From Bolinopsis microptera (Eukaryota; Ctenophora; Tentaculata; Lobata; Bolinopsidae): DNA of 64,000 bases. Shown piece after piece: positions 26,201 to 41,200 of the stretch (its first letter is position 1; every line of letters begins with the position of its first letter). The stretch is from the NCBI RefSeq assembly GCF_026151205.1, contig NC_087078.1:434001-498000 (forward strand). Direction: 5' to 3'. The notes under the pieces are model-generated. The model searched no databases, was not told the DNA's origin, and worked only from the letters and a program-made list of their open reading frames with translations. The position numbers and the translations under genes are program-made.

Positions 26201-29200
26201 TGTACAAGCAAATATCAGACCATCTCACCCAGCTATCTAGTGTGGGTACGTAACCATGGTAACCATGGTAACGTGTAACCATGGTAACGTGTAACCATGG
26301 TAACGTGTAACCATGGTAACGTGTAACTATGGTAACGTGTAACCATGGTAACGTGTAACCATGGTAACGTGTAACCATGGTAACGTGTAACCATGGTAAC
26401 GTGTAACCATGGTAACGTGTAACCATGGTAACGTGTAACCATGGTAACGTGTAACCATGGTAACGTGTAACCATGGTAACGTGTAACCATGGTAACGTGT
26501 AACTATGGTAACGTGTAACCATGGGAACAACTTTAAATACTCTGAGCTTTAATATATTGAGTCCAAATACTGAACTGTTGAGCTGAAAGCACAATCCAAT
26601 GTCCTTCATGTGTTACTAAACAGAGTTCACTCCAAGTCTGTTGTTACCATGGTTACACACTCACATGGTTACTGAGTTCACTCCAAGGATTAACTTTTTA
26701 ATGTTTTGGACACGGTGTATCAACAAGAAAGATGATATGGAAATCAACGTATTTATAAACCCCCAAGAAGAAGGATGGTGTTCAAATGTTTAATTATATA
26801 ATATCTCAGGGCAGTTGAGTGAAGATGGTTCCAATTTAGTCGACGTCGTCAGAACTTCTCTTGATAGGATCACGACCACTATAAACCTTGGTATGTTTTA
26901 TAGGTTGCTATGGTGATAGTATATATATATGGTATAGGTATATTATATTACTATATTACAAATTTTGCCTCAGATATATGTTTTTTACGTTTTGAGTTTT
27001 GAACACCTGTTTTTTAGATCATGAATACGATGTAGTTACATTGAAACGTCGAGTAAACTCCTTTTCCCTAATAAGAGCATTTTCACTTGTCGCAGTAACC
27101 GGGATAAATATAATTTTACACAGAATACATTGCAACAATGCGACTCATAAAGAATACTCCAATCCGGATTTTACATATTACAAATAGTTAGCTTATCCAG
27201 TTGAGACCATGTGGCCATGGCTGGAAGGGGCCTCATTTATATCTCAGACTGTCCAAGTGTCCGCGACAGCGCCAACACAGTAACCATGGTAGCTGTGAGT
27301 GTGTAACCATGGTAACAACAGGCAACGTTACGCCACTGGTCCACTAACTGTCTTAAATTTCATATCAGAGATGAAAATTCTGCTCACAAAAGGTCATACT
27401 ATATACATCATACTATATACATCATAATATATACGTCATAATATACGTCATACTATATAAGTATATAATCTGATATAGATTTTCAGAATTGTCATATAGC
27501 ATCATATCATTCTGCAGTGGTACTGGATGCTGTAGGAGTGAACGTTGAGATAAAACCACTTTGTAACCACTTTATTCTGCAGTGGTACTGGATGCTATAG
27601 GAGTGAACGTTGAGATAAAACCACTTTGTAACCACTTTATTCTGCAGTGGTACTGGATGCTATAGGAGTGAACGTTGAGATAAAACCACTTTGTAACCAC
27701 TTTATTCTGCAGTGGTACTGGATGCTATAGGAGTGAACGTTGAGATAAAACCACTTTGTAACCACTTTATTCTGCAGTGGTACTGGATGCTGTAGGAGTG
27801 AACGTTGAGATAAAACCACTTTGTAACCACTTTATTCTGCAGTGGTACTGGATGCTATAGGAGTGAACGTTGAGATAAAACCACTTTGTAACCACTTTAT
27901 TTTGCAGTGGTACTGGATGCTGTAGGAGTGAACGTTGAGATAAAACCACTTTGTAACCACTTTATTCTGCAGTGGTACTGGATGCTATAGGAGTGAACGT
28001 TGAGATAAAACCACTTTGTAACCACTTTATTCTGCAGTGGTACTGGATGCTATAGGAGTGAACGTTGAGATAAAACCACTTTGTAACCACTTTATTTTGC
28101 AGTGGTACTGGATGCTATAGGAGTGAACGTCGAGATAAAACCACTTTGTAACCACTTTATTCTGCAGTGGTACTGGATGCTGTAGGAGTGAACGTTGAAA
28201 TAAAACCACTTTGTAACCACTTTATTCTGCAGTGGTACTGGATGCTGTAGGAGTGAACGTTGAGATAAAACCACTTTGTAACCACTTTATTCTGCAGTGG
28301 TACTGGATGCTATAGGAGTGAACGTTGAGATAAAACCACTTTGTAACCACTTTATTCTGCAGTGGTACTGGATGCTGTAGGAGTGAACGTTGAGATAAAA
28401 CCACTTTGTAACCACTTTATTCTGCAGTGGTACTGGATGCTGTAGGAGTAAACGTTGAGATAAAACCACTTTGTAACCACTTTATTTTGCAGTGGTACTG
28501 GATGCTATAGGAGTGAACGTTGAGATAAAGCCACTTTGTAACCACTTTATTCTGCAGTGGTACTGGATGCTATAGGAGTGAACGTTGAGATAAAACCACT
28601 TTGTCACCACTTTATTCTGCAGTGGTACTGGATGCTGTAGGAGTGAACGTTGAGATAAAACCACTTTGTAACCACTTTATTCTGCAGTTGTACTGGATGC
28701 TGTAGGAGTGAACGTTGAGATAAAACCACTTTGTAACCACTTTATTCTGCAGTGGTAGTGGATGCTGTAGGAGTGAACGTTGAGATAAAGCCACTTTGTA
28801 ACCACTTTATTTTGCAGTGGTACTGGATGCTGTAGGAGTGAACGTTGAGATAAAACCACTTTGTAACCACTTTATTCTGCAGTGGTACTGGATGCTGTAG
28901 GAGTGAACGTTGAGATAAAACCACTTTGTAACCACTTTATTCTGCAGTGGTACTGGATGCTGTAGGAGTGAACGTTGAGATAAAACCACTTTGTAACCAC
29001 TTTATTCTGCAGTGGTACTGGATGCTATAGGAGTGAACGTTGAGATAAAACCACTTTGTAACCACTTTATTCTGCAGTGGTACTGGATGCTGTAGGAGTG
29101 AACGTAATTGAGATAAAACCACTTTGTAACCACTTTATTCTGCAGTGGTACTGGATGCTATAGGAGTGAACGTTGAGATAAAACCACTTTGTAACCACTT

Positions 29201-32200
29201 TATTCTGCAGTGGTACTGGATGCTGTAGGAGTGAACGTTGAGATAAAACCACTTTGTAACCACTTTATTCTGCAGTGGTACTGGATGCTGTAGGAGTGAA
29301 CGTTGAGATAAAACCACTTTGTAACCACTTTATTCTCCAGTGGTACTGGATGCTATAGGAGTGAACGTTGAGATAAAACCACTTTGTAACCACTTTATTC
29401 TGCAGTGGTACTGGATGCTGTAGGAGTGAACGTTGAGATAAAACCACTTTGTAACCACTTTATTCTCCAGTGGTACTGGATGCTATAGGAGTGAACGTTG
29501 AGATAAAACCACTTTGTAACCACTTTATTCTGCAGTGGTACTGGATGCTATAGGAGTGAACGTTGAGATAAAACCACTTTGTAACCACTTTATTCTGCAG
29601 TGGTACTGGATGCTATTATAGGAGTGAACGTTGAGATAAAACCACTTTGTAACCACTTTATTCTGCAGTGGTACTGGATGCTGTAGGAGTGAACGTTGAG
29701 ATAAAACCACTTTGTAACCACTTTATTCTGCAGTGGTACTGGATGCTATAGGAGTGAACGTTGAGATAAAACCACTTTGTAACCACTTTATTCTGCAGTG
29801 GTACTGGATGCTGTAGGAGTGAACGTTGAGATAAAACCACTTTGTAACCACTTTATTCTGCAGTGGTACTGGATGCTGTAGGAGTGAACGTTGAGATAAA
29901 ACCACTTTGTAACCACTTTATTCTGCAGTGGTACTGGATGCTATAGGAGTGAACGTTGAGATAAAACCACTTTGTAACCACTTTATTCTGCAGTGGTACT
30001 GGATGCTGTAGGAGTGAACGTTGAGATAAAACCACTTTGTAACCACTTTATTCTGCAGTGGTACTGGATGCTGTAGGAGTGAACGTTGAGATAAAACCAC
30101 TTTGTAACCACTTTATTCTGCAGTGGTACTGGATGCTATAGGAGTGAACGTTGAGATAAAACCACTTTGTAACCACTTTATTCTGCAGTGGTACTGGATG
30201 CTATAGGAGTGAACGTTGAGATAAAACCACTTTGTAACCACTTTATTCTGCAGTGGTACTGGATGCTATAGGAGTGAACGTTGAGATAAAACCACTTTGT
30301 AACCACTTTATTCTGCAGTGGTACTGGATGCTGTAGGAGTGAACGTTGAGATAAAACCACTTTGTAACCACTTTATTCTGCAGTGGTACTGGATGCTGTA
30401 GGAGTGAACGTTGAGATAAAACCACTTTGTAACCACTTTATTCTGCAGTGGTACTGGATGCTGTAGGAGTGAACGTTGAGATAAAACCACTTTGTAACCA
30501 CTTTATTCTGCAGTGGTACTGGATGCTGTAGGAGTGAACGTTGAGATAAAACCACTTTGTAACCACTTTATTCTGCAGTGGTACTGGATGCTGTAGGAGT
30601 GAACGTTGAGATAAAACCACTTTGTAACCACTTTATTCTGCAGTGGTACTGGATGCTGTAGGAGTGAACGTTGAGATAAAACCACTTTGTAACCACTTTA
30701 TTCTGCAGTGGTACTGGATGCTATAGGAGTGAACGTTGAGATAAAACCACTTTGTAACCACTTTATTCTGCAGTGGTACTGGATGCTGTAGGAGTGAACG
30801 TTGAGATAAAACCACTTTGTAACCACTTTATTCTGCAGTGGTACTGGATGCTGTAGGAGTGAACGTTGAGATAAAACCACTTTGTAACCACTTTATTTTG
30901 CAGTGGTACTGGATGCTGTAGGAGTGAACGTTGAGATAAAACCACTTTGTAACCACTTTATTCTGCAGTGGTACTGGATGCTGTAGGAGTGAACGTTGAG
31001 ATAAAACCACTTTGTAACCACTTTATTCTGCAGTGGTACTGGATGCTGTAGGAGTGAACGTTGAGATAAAACCACTTTGTAACCACTTTATTCTGCAGTG
31101 GTACTGGATGCTGTAGGAGTGAACGTTGAGATAAAACCACTTTGTAACCACTTTATTCTGCAGTGGTACTGGATGCTGTAGGAGTGAACGTTGAGATAAA
31201 ACCACTTTGTAACCACTTTATTCTGCAGTGGTACTGGATGCTATAGGAGTGAACGTTGAGATAAAACCACTTTGTAACCACTTTATTCTGCAGTGGTACT
31301 GGATGCTGTAGGAGTGAACGTTGAGATAAAACCACTTTGTAACCACTTTATTTTGCAGTGGTACTGGATGCTGTAGGAGTGAACGTTGAGATAAAACCAC
31401 TTTGTAACCACTTTATTCTGCAGTGGTACTGGATGCTGTAGGAGTGAACGTTGAGATAAAACCACTTTGTAACCACTTTATTCTGCAGTGGTACTGGATG
31501 CTGTAGGAGTGAACGTTGAGATAAAACCACTTTGTAACCACTTTATTCTGCAGTGGTACTGGATGCTGTAGGAGTGAACGTTGAGATAAAACCACTTTGT
31601 AACCACTTTATTCTGCAGTGGTACTGGATGCTGTAGGAGTGAACGTTGAGATAAAACCACTTTGTAACCACTTTATTTTGCAGTGGTACTGGATGCTGTA
31701 GGAGTGAACGTTGAGATAAAACCACTTTGTAACCACTTTATTTTGCAGTGGTACTGGATGCTGTAGGAGTGAACGTTGAGATAAAACCACTTTGTAACCA
31801 CTTTATTCTGCAGTGGTACTGGATGCTGTAGGAGTGAACGTTGAGATAAAACCACTTTGTAACCACTTTATTCTGCAGTGGTACTGGATGCTGTAGGAGT
31901 GAACGTTGAGATAAAACCACTTTGTAACCACTTTATTCTGCAGTGGTACTGGATGCTGTAGGAGTGAACGTTGAGATAAAACCACTTTGTAACCACTTTA
32001 TTCTGCAGTGGTACTGGATGCTGTAGGAGTGAACGTTGAGATAAAACCACTTTGTAACCACTTTATTTTGCAGTGGTACTGGATGCTGTAGGAGTGAACG
32101 TTGAGATAAACCACTTTGTAACCACTTTATTCTGCAGTGGTACTGGATGCTGTAGGAGTGAACGTTGAGATAAAACCACTTTGTAACCACTTTATTCTGC

Positions 32201-35200
32201 AGTGGTACTGGATGCTATAGGAGTGAACGTTGAGATAAAACCACTTTGTAACCACTTTATTCTGCAGTGGTACTGGATGCTGTAGGAGTGAACGTTGAGA
32301 TAAAACCACTTTGTAACCACTTTATTCTGCAGTGGTACTGGATGCTATAGGAGTGAACGTTGAGATAAAACCACTTTGTAACCACTTTATTCTGCAGTGG
32401 TACTGGATGCTGTAGGAGTGAACGTTGAGATAAAACCACTTTGTAACCAAAAGAACGGATCTCACGCTTGTGGCGGAGTTAAATACGATCAAACTGTCAG
32501 ATTCAATGTGAGCGAAGCGTCCAACTTATAACCATGGCAACTTCACTGAAGTTGTTTTAAATTTCTTTATCAGATCTGCTGATTTGCAAGCGCCCATTGA
32601 AGGGATGCAAGTCCAAGAAAAGTTGTATACTTTCTAATTCTTGAGCTTGTTTGGAAACTGTTCACATATACACATATCATTAGCGTTCTGATTGGTCATT
32701 AAGATTTTCCATTGGAGACAACGCTATACTCTCCCAGATAACCTTCTCGTTTGATGAATGTAACGCTGACACGCCAGACAAGATTACTGTCCCATCGTTG
32801 TTACTGGTAACACAAATCGAGCTATTCTAATATTTCATCCAAAAATTTGAGTTTGAGTGGGAAAAATGCTGATCTTGCAACGCCATAGAAATGTTTGTGA
32901 CATAAGTGGGGAAATTGAACGTATGTAAAAACATATTATGAAGGAGCAGTATGACACTCTCCCCATCTCAACAGGTTTCTCTACAATACTGGTGGAAGTA
33001 ACTACACAGTGTAAATGCGAGTGTGAGGTTAGGAAGTTTGATGACTTGTGTTTGAACAAGGGGCATCTGGTCTGCGGGGTCTGTCACTGTCTGGAGGTTA
33101 GTAACCATGGTAACTAGTTAGCAACCATAGTAACTTGTAGTTAGTATTTAAAGAAGTAAAGGATGGTTAGCATTTTTAGATTTTAAATGTGTTCTTGAGG
33201 TTAGGCGTTATCATTTTAGTGTTCAGGGTTACTAAGTAACTGTGTTCAGGGTTACTAAGCAACTGTGTTCAGGGTTACTAAGCAACTGTATTCAGGGTTA
33301 CTAAGCAACTGTTTCCAGGGTTACTACGGTGAGACGTGTAACTGCAGCACTGGAGCACCAGAAAGTAAAGATAATTTGAATAAGTGCACTTCTACTGATA
33401 CGTCCACCCTCAAGAAGATGTTCAAAACTACTTCTGTTTCCTCCGTCACAGCCGCCCAGAAGGTATATTATAGTTACCATGGTTACGATAGTTTCCGAGT
33501 TTACAACTGTACAATTGATTTACAACTATTGAATCTACTCCGTAACTTTGCAACAATAGTCTTTTTCCAGCTCGTGTGACTGCAGCTAAATCAGTTTGTT
33601 GGCAGGTGTGCAGTTCCCAAGGTAGCTGTGAGTGTGTTACCATGGTAACTTATAACCATGGTTACGTGTAATCATGCTAAATCAGTCTGTTGGCAGGTGT
33701 GCAGCTCCCAAGGTAGCTGTGAGTGTGGGAAGTGCTTGTGCAGACAACCCGACACCCCACCCGATATAGAGAGACCTTTTGTGGAGTATGGAGACTACTG
33801 TCAGTGCAATAATTACCAGTGCCCCAAGGGAGGCAACGGCAAGGTAGGGTTACTAAGCAACTGTTTCCAGGGTTACTACGGCAAGGTAGGGTTACTAAGC
33901 AACTGTTTCCAGGGTTACTACGGCAAGGTAGGTGTGGGTTAACCATTGTTTAGTTGTCACAATAGGGCAACAAAACATATCACAGAAAATGTAAATATTT
34001 AACTACACTACATTATCACAATGTAAATACATTATCTCTGCAGGTGTGTTCGGGAGACGGGTTTTGTGATTGTGGAAGGTGTAACTGTAACGTAACGTCT
34101 TTCGGAGTACCCAAATCAGAAGTGTTCGTAGATGGAGATGCTTGTGATTGCACTATCAGCGACGAGCAGTGTAAAGATGGTATGTTCCAGTGATAATCTT
34201 TCCAAACACCAAACGAGTAGTTAGGTTAAGCTACAAAGTGTAAGGAAATGATCGATATTTCTAAGGTTACATGAAATTTAAAGTACAAACATTAACAATG
34301 CTTTTCAGAGAGTGGCGAAGTTTGTTCCGGAGCCGGGGAGTGTGTTTGTGGGAAGTGCCAATGTGATGCTAAACACAGGTAACCATGGTAACTTATAATA
34401 ATTCCCCCAGTCCCCCAATGTCTTGTTGATGCTCTCCCTTTAGACACACCCCTCTAGTACTCAAGTAGCCCCCCCCCCTCCCTCAAATAGTCCCCCTCCC
34501 TCAAATAGCCCCTACAACACTACTCCTTCAGAGGGAAGTACTGTCAGATATGTGACCTGTGTGGCCCTCTCAACTGTCAAACACACGTGGACTGTGTTCT
34601 CTGTCGCACTCTCAGGTTTATGATCTCTATATGTTACCTAGCAACCAGTTACCTAAGATCTATAGTAGGTTACCGTGGTTACACGTTACCATGGTTACAC
34701 TAACACTAATAGGTTATCATCGTATAACTCTCTGACTAGCAGATTCATATAAATTATATGATTACCACCCATTATATTGTAACAACGGAAACGGACCTTA
34801 TCTAATCTGTTTTAGTCTTTAAATCAGTATTTGCTGATCAAACGACTCAGTTACCTAGCAACCAGATACCTAGCAACCAGTTACCTAACAACCAGTAACC
34901 TAGCAACCAGTTACCTAGCAACCAGTTACCTAGCAACCAGTAACCTAGCAACCAGTTACCTAGCAACCAGTTACCTAACAACCAGTAACCTAGCAACCAG
35001 TTACCTAGCAACCAGTTACCTAGCAACCAATTACCTAGCAACCAGTCACCTAACAACCAGTTACCTAGCAACCAGTTACCTAACAACCAGACAACTCGAG
35101 AGAAGCTATACAAATTAATTTACAATAAGCTTTATAAATAAATCCTCAAACAACGTAACGTTCAACACATTCAGACTGGATACAGATAACGGGGAATCAT

Positions 35201-38200
35201 GCGGAGCTTACTGTAACAACCCTAGTATAGACACAGACAAGTACAGGGTACTGGAGGATGCGGACAAGTTCCTTCAGGATAATGAGATGTCTAGTAATGT
35301 CCAGGTACCTTGCTTGTATTTTCTTATTGTACAGTGTCGGCCAGGATAATGTTAAACTATATAAAACTTATATAAATAATTGCAGGATTGAATCCCTTAA
35401 TATCCCTATACTTTTCTGTTTGTTTCAGTTTGCGGTTATTTTGCAGGCGAGGAAACGTTAATGAAAGTTGGTTGCATCCTGTAATCCCTTACGTACTAAT
35501 TTCTTAAACGTCCTAAAAGCTGCATTCAATTAAAATATCCCACAGCTGCTGAACTGCGGAGAGAATAACGATAACGAAACAGAGTGTGTTGTAAAGTTCT
35601 ACATTGCTCTGCAGAACAACTCTTTACCAGATCAACCTGGTCAGATAGATTACGAGGTTCTGATAGACTCAGTGGTGTGGTGCGATGATAAGGTTAGTGT
35701 AACCATGGTAACGTGTAACCATGGTAACTTGTAACCATGGTAACTTATAACCATGGTAACTTGTAACCATGGTAACTAATAACCATGGTTACGTGTATGA
35801 CTATGATGATAAAATATATTATAGTTCTCTTTTCTTCAGACATTACAACTGTTGGTAATGAGCTGTAAATTATAAGCTGTGCTGGTTTTCACTTTCAAGT
35901 TATTTTAGCGGATACGCCGGTAAAATTTCTAAAAAAGTGCTCGTACATTAGTTAAGTTTTTCAAAATTGTCCCACATTCAAACGACGTGGTCTCCTCTCT
36001 CCAACACTCGGCACTTACTGATTAGCTGATTAAATGATTAGCTGATCATACTTTATTGATTGACGAGGCCCCAACTGCACCGCAATTATTGATGGAAAGA
36101 ATTTGAGTAAGATACTGCTACAAATACAATAGATTGCTTTGAAAGTGCTTTACCAAAATAAAAAGCTACTGCTTTGATATACAGACTTTACGATGCACAG
36201 ATTTTCCGTTTCTTATTGCTGGCGATTGGTGTGAAGGCTGTGCGACTGTAAAGAGCTGATGGAGTTGCTAATTGCTATGGTTACTAACTGAATCTTGAGA
36301 GTGATTGCTATGGTTACTAACTGAATCTTGAGAGTGATTGCTATGGTTACTAACCCCTCCGCACTCCAGCACATGTTTAAAGCCTATCAGATGATAATAG
36401 CCGCTGTTATCGGAGCTACCCTGCCGAGTATTGTTGTGTTTGTCATCTGGCAAGTTACACTCTACATGAAGATAAAGAGACACTTCTCCAGTGTAAAGGA
36501 CTCGAACAACAGGAAATAATACATTGTAATAGTGTAAAGGACTCGAACAACAGGAAATAATACATCGTAATAGTGCCAAGGACTCGAACAACAGGAAATA
36601 ATATACCGTTCTAGCAGAGCTGCAGACTCAACCTCCTGATAAAAGGAACATTTCTTATTTAATTGTTTGAAACACTTGATATTTAGCGGACATTTATTTT
36701 AATTATTGGGCCGAGGAAACTGGTTGTATTTGTACACAGCTGCAGCTAACAGTGTATTATCCACTTTTTATTTTAAAGTTGCGAATTAAATTATTAGCTT
36801 TTATTTATAACATTTATTTATTGGCAAATTTCATTTTCCTTGATTAACTTCATGAATTTTCGTCATCATTAAATTCAAAAAGCGTAAAATTCTCCATTTT
36901 ATCGTGATCTCTTGAGTTCAAAACAAGTTCAAACAAATCTGACAGCACTCGTTAGTTGGTCATTTAAGACAAATTCGGTAAAACAGTGAAATTTGGGTCG
37001 CGGAAAGCTAAAATCTGACAATGTCATACCGGTAGGACATTTTAAAAATTTTCATTCCGTCAAAGTTTTCTCCAGATATCATGCTGGTTCCAATACCATG
37101 ATGACGACTTGTGTCGCTCTCACCGACCTCACTGATTGGTCACCATGGTAGAAAATTCAGCCAAAACCTCTAAATAACGTGTAACCATGTTAACTTGTAA
37201 CCATGGTAACGTGTAACCATGGTAACGTGTAACCATGGTAACGTGTAACCATGGTAACGTGTAACCATGGTAACGTGTAACCATGGTAACGTGTAACCAT
37301 GGTAACGTGTAACCATGGTAACGTGTTACCATGGTAACGTGTAACCATGGTAACGTGTAACCATGGTAACGTGTTACCATGGTAACGTGTAACCATGGTA
37401 ACGTGTAACCATGGTAACGTGTAACCATGGTAACGTGTAACCATGGTAACGTGTAACCATGGTAACGTGTAACCATGGTAACGTGTAACCATGGTAACGT
37501 GTAACCATGGTAACGTGTAACCATGGTAACGTGTAACCATGGTAACGTGTAACCATGGTAACGTGTAACCATGGTAACGTGTAACCATGGTAACGTGTAA
37601 CCATGGTAACGTGTAACCATGGTAACGTGTAACCATGGTAACGTGTAACCATGGTAACGTTAATGAAATTTGGTTAAGTGCTGCATCCTGTAATCCCTTA
37701 CGTACTAATTTCTTAAACGTCCTAAAAGCTCCAAGGAAACAGAAGAAATGCTTTCCTTCAAATATATTCCAAAATCTCTTTTTCTATTCTGATGATTTTC
37801 CGTTTATCAAAGCTTTCTTTGGGAATAGAACTTTTCAATTGTGACTTGTGCCATCCTCAGTGACCTTGCTAGACGATCATTCAAGGAAAATTCCGTCAAA
37901 ACAGTGAAATTTGGGTCGCGGAAAGCTGAAATCTGAAAATGTCCTGCCGGTATAGGTCATTTTCAAAATTTACATTCCGTCAAAGTATTCTTGGAAACAG
38001 CAGAAATGCTGTTTTTCAAAAATATTCGCTTTCTTTGGAGATAGAACTTTCAGCACCTCAATTGTGACTTGTGCCATTCATCCATCACATCCTCAGTGAC
38101 CTTGCTAGACGATCATTCAGAAAAAAAAACAGTTAAAGCTGTGAAATTTGGGTCGCGGAAAGCTAAACTCTAAAAATGTCCTACCGGTGGCGGTAGGACA

Positions 38201-41200
38201 TTTTCAAAATTTTCATTCCGTCAAAGTATTTTCCAGATATACTGGTTCCAATACCTTGATGGCGACTTGGGTCACTCTCACCGGTACCACTGATTGGTCG
38301 CCATGGTAACTGGTCAAAAATTTAGTCAAAATTTTTAAATTTCGGTTTAAGAAACGGAAGAAAAGCTGTTCTTCAAAAATATTCGCTTTCTTTTTTAACT
38401 TTTGTTTTATTAGAAAAGCTTCTATTCCAATATCTTCCAAATTGTTTCTTTCTATTCTGATGATGTTTCGTTTATATATAAGCTTTCTTTGGTAATTTAT
38501 TATTAATGTAAAGATCCTTTTTGCTCCTTTAAAACCTTTTGTTTTCGCTTTTTCAACTTTTTATTTGTCAGATGAGGTTTAAATTCCATCGTAAAGTTGC
38601 TGTTCTACACAGTGTGGCATTTTCCTATTAAGAGTGCCCTTGTGAGGGATTATTACATTTTATAATACATTTGTTAAGATCAAAATTGGTCATTAGAACC
38701 ACCCGGCCGGGCACCGTCTCGGTTTACAATCATATATACTCAATTTTACTCATTTATAATTATATTCAATCATTCGACCGGTAAGAAGCACTCTTTTAAA
38801 CGCTTTATTGGGTTAATAACCATATTTAGTCGACCATTTATCATTAATGTACAGAAAAAGACATGATTGTTTGTTCAAAATAAAATTAACACAACTTTTA
38901 GGAAAATAACACTGTACTGCTCGTCTGTTACCGTGGTTACCTGTTTTTACCATACGTACCACTAACCAAATATAAATTACATAATAATTTGTAATATATT
39001 ATAATGATATATTATAATTCATTAAACATACTAAAAAAGTAAAGATCTCATGCTTTTGAATAGACATAATTGTAAATAATAAATATGCACAATGATTAAG
39101 GAATAGCTTTCTTTCACCGTCCAGAACCAACATCCTGAAAAAAGTCAAGATGGTTAAATCTGAAAATATATCTTGTATACTTCTCCACGCAGCACTCCGG
39201 GATGTATAATTATTATGAAGGTATAAAATGGTTAGATCTTAGTGTTATAAAACTGTACTAACCTAGTATAAACTTGAGTGTTATATACGTGTAACCATGG
39301 TAACGTTACAACGCTACTTGAAAACGCACCCATCTTTATTAAACGTTAGATTTGTGATACACAGCATTAGTAACGTGTAACCATGGTAACGGTAAAAGTA
39401 TTCAACTTAAAGCTTTAAAGGATTTATTGAAATCACTTACGAGAACGTGGAAGTGATAAGATGTTTTTTGCTTATGAATAAATTAACTGTCGTTGAGACA
39501 TGAACTGAGTGAAATTGAAAACTTTAGATTTAGAATATTAAAATACAATCATGATACGGCAATCTGAAATAATATAAAATGCGATCTTAACAGACAAACA
39601 AGAAATAAAGCGAATCGTAGTTCAATAAAGCAAATTCACCGGGCAAATGGGAAATAACGTCAAGTTAGCTGCCACTAATATAGAATACAATGCGCATGTG
39701 AAGGAAACACGTGATGCCCATATAAGGAAACACTCTAAAAATAACATTTTGTAGTTTCCTGCTGCACATACTCATTATTCTCTGCTCTGATAATGAGAGC
39801 TTCTCATCATATTATTAACTGTTACCATGGTAACAATACCTTATATCGCAGTGTTACTGTTACTATGGTAACAGTACATTATATCGCAGTGTTACTGTTA
39901 CAATGGTATTAATACCTTATATCGCAGTGTTACTGTTACCATGGTAACAATACCTTATATGGTAATCAGGTATCAGCTAGCTATTGTCGTATTGTGCACT
40001 CTACAATAAAACTAAAGGTATTACTATTTGTATAGAACTTCAGAAGGTGTGATATCTATAATTCAGGTGCCAACTGTCAGTACTGAAAATAGTGGAAAAT
40101 CTTTATATAGCATCGACCATCGTGTTGACGCCTTTGGATTTTATTTTATAATCTTGTGATTTTCTATCATCGAGGTATTCGGTTAGCTGTACATTGAATA
40201 AAAATACAAAATTCAGTTTGGGCACCTCCTTAGTGCAGGAGTGCCCCCCCCCCCCCAGTGCAGAAGTATCCCCCCAGTGCAGGAGCACCCCCCCCCCCCC
40301 CCCCCCAATCCTAACGCTAAACATTGCTCAGACCCAACCCTGCGAATGAGTTGTTCAAAAATTTAATTAAAAATTTATCTAATGAATATAACAATTCATC
40401 TGTAAGCTGTTTTATACTAGCAACATGTATGACGCATGTATCTTCCTTTAGCTCTTTAGTGATTTTATATCGTAGTGTTAAATTTAAAACTAATGACCAG
40501 GATCATTATTAAAACTGACCCCAGCCCTAACCTCAACTCTTAGCCTAGCCCTAACCTCACCACTAAGTTACCATGGTAACAGTAAAACTCACCACTATAA
40601 TGTCCACTTACTGACATCACAAAGCATGCACCTAGATATCACGTATAAACACTTCGTGTTAAAATACACTACGATAATCCTCCTTCACACCTTTCGTAAA
40701 ATATGTTCATTTTAGTACAGAAACCTTTTCTGTTGCAAGGTGTGTTGTTAGGGTGTGTTACCATAGCAACACTACCCTATATGGCAGGGTGTGCCTGTAT
40801 TGCACATTAGACCACATAAAACTCAACTTACCGGAAATCCGGCCTGGTCACGAAAAAAACAATCAGGAATAAAAAACAATTGCGATCCGGAAGTATCATA
40901 GCAGCTTTACTATAGTGTAATGATTTAGAATTGTCGGCTAAGATCTCTGATAATAATAAAATAGGGCCTTGCAGTATTTCCACTCGGAACGCTAGGAACT
41001 TTGTGCATACTTCGAGTTCAATTAACGTATTTTTGACCGTAGAATCGATTAAAAGTGGTCAGGTAATGATTGAACTTAGATTGGCTGAAATTATTGACAA
41101 TTTCTAAAAATGGCTGCACTAAAGTAAGATAGCACAATATTTCACCATATTAATAGTACCTTTTATGGTACCAGCAGTTACCATGGTAAAATTTCCTTAC

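Noticed and set aside
26999..27187. Small ORF of 62 codons in integrin intron 10
   Set aside because: No family resemblance and no matching splice phase; needed exons on both sides already join in frame.
27637..32439. Dozens of overlapping 60-codon ORFs (MVLSQRSLLQHPVPLQNK)
   Set aside because: All are reverse-strand readings of the 65-bp array.
27511..32450. CRISPR array
   Set aside because: Units are contiguous 65-bp copies with no unique spacers, contain exon sequence and lie in an animal gene.
37129..37652. ORFs rich in YHGYTLPWLHVTMVTR
   Set aside because: A by-product of the 16-bp X-box satellite; the same reading appears at 26244-26525.
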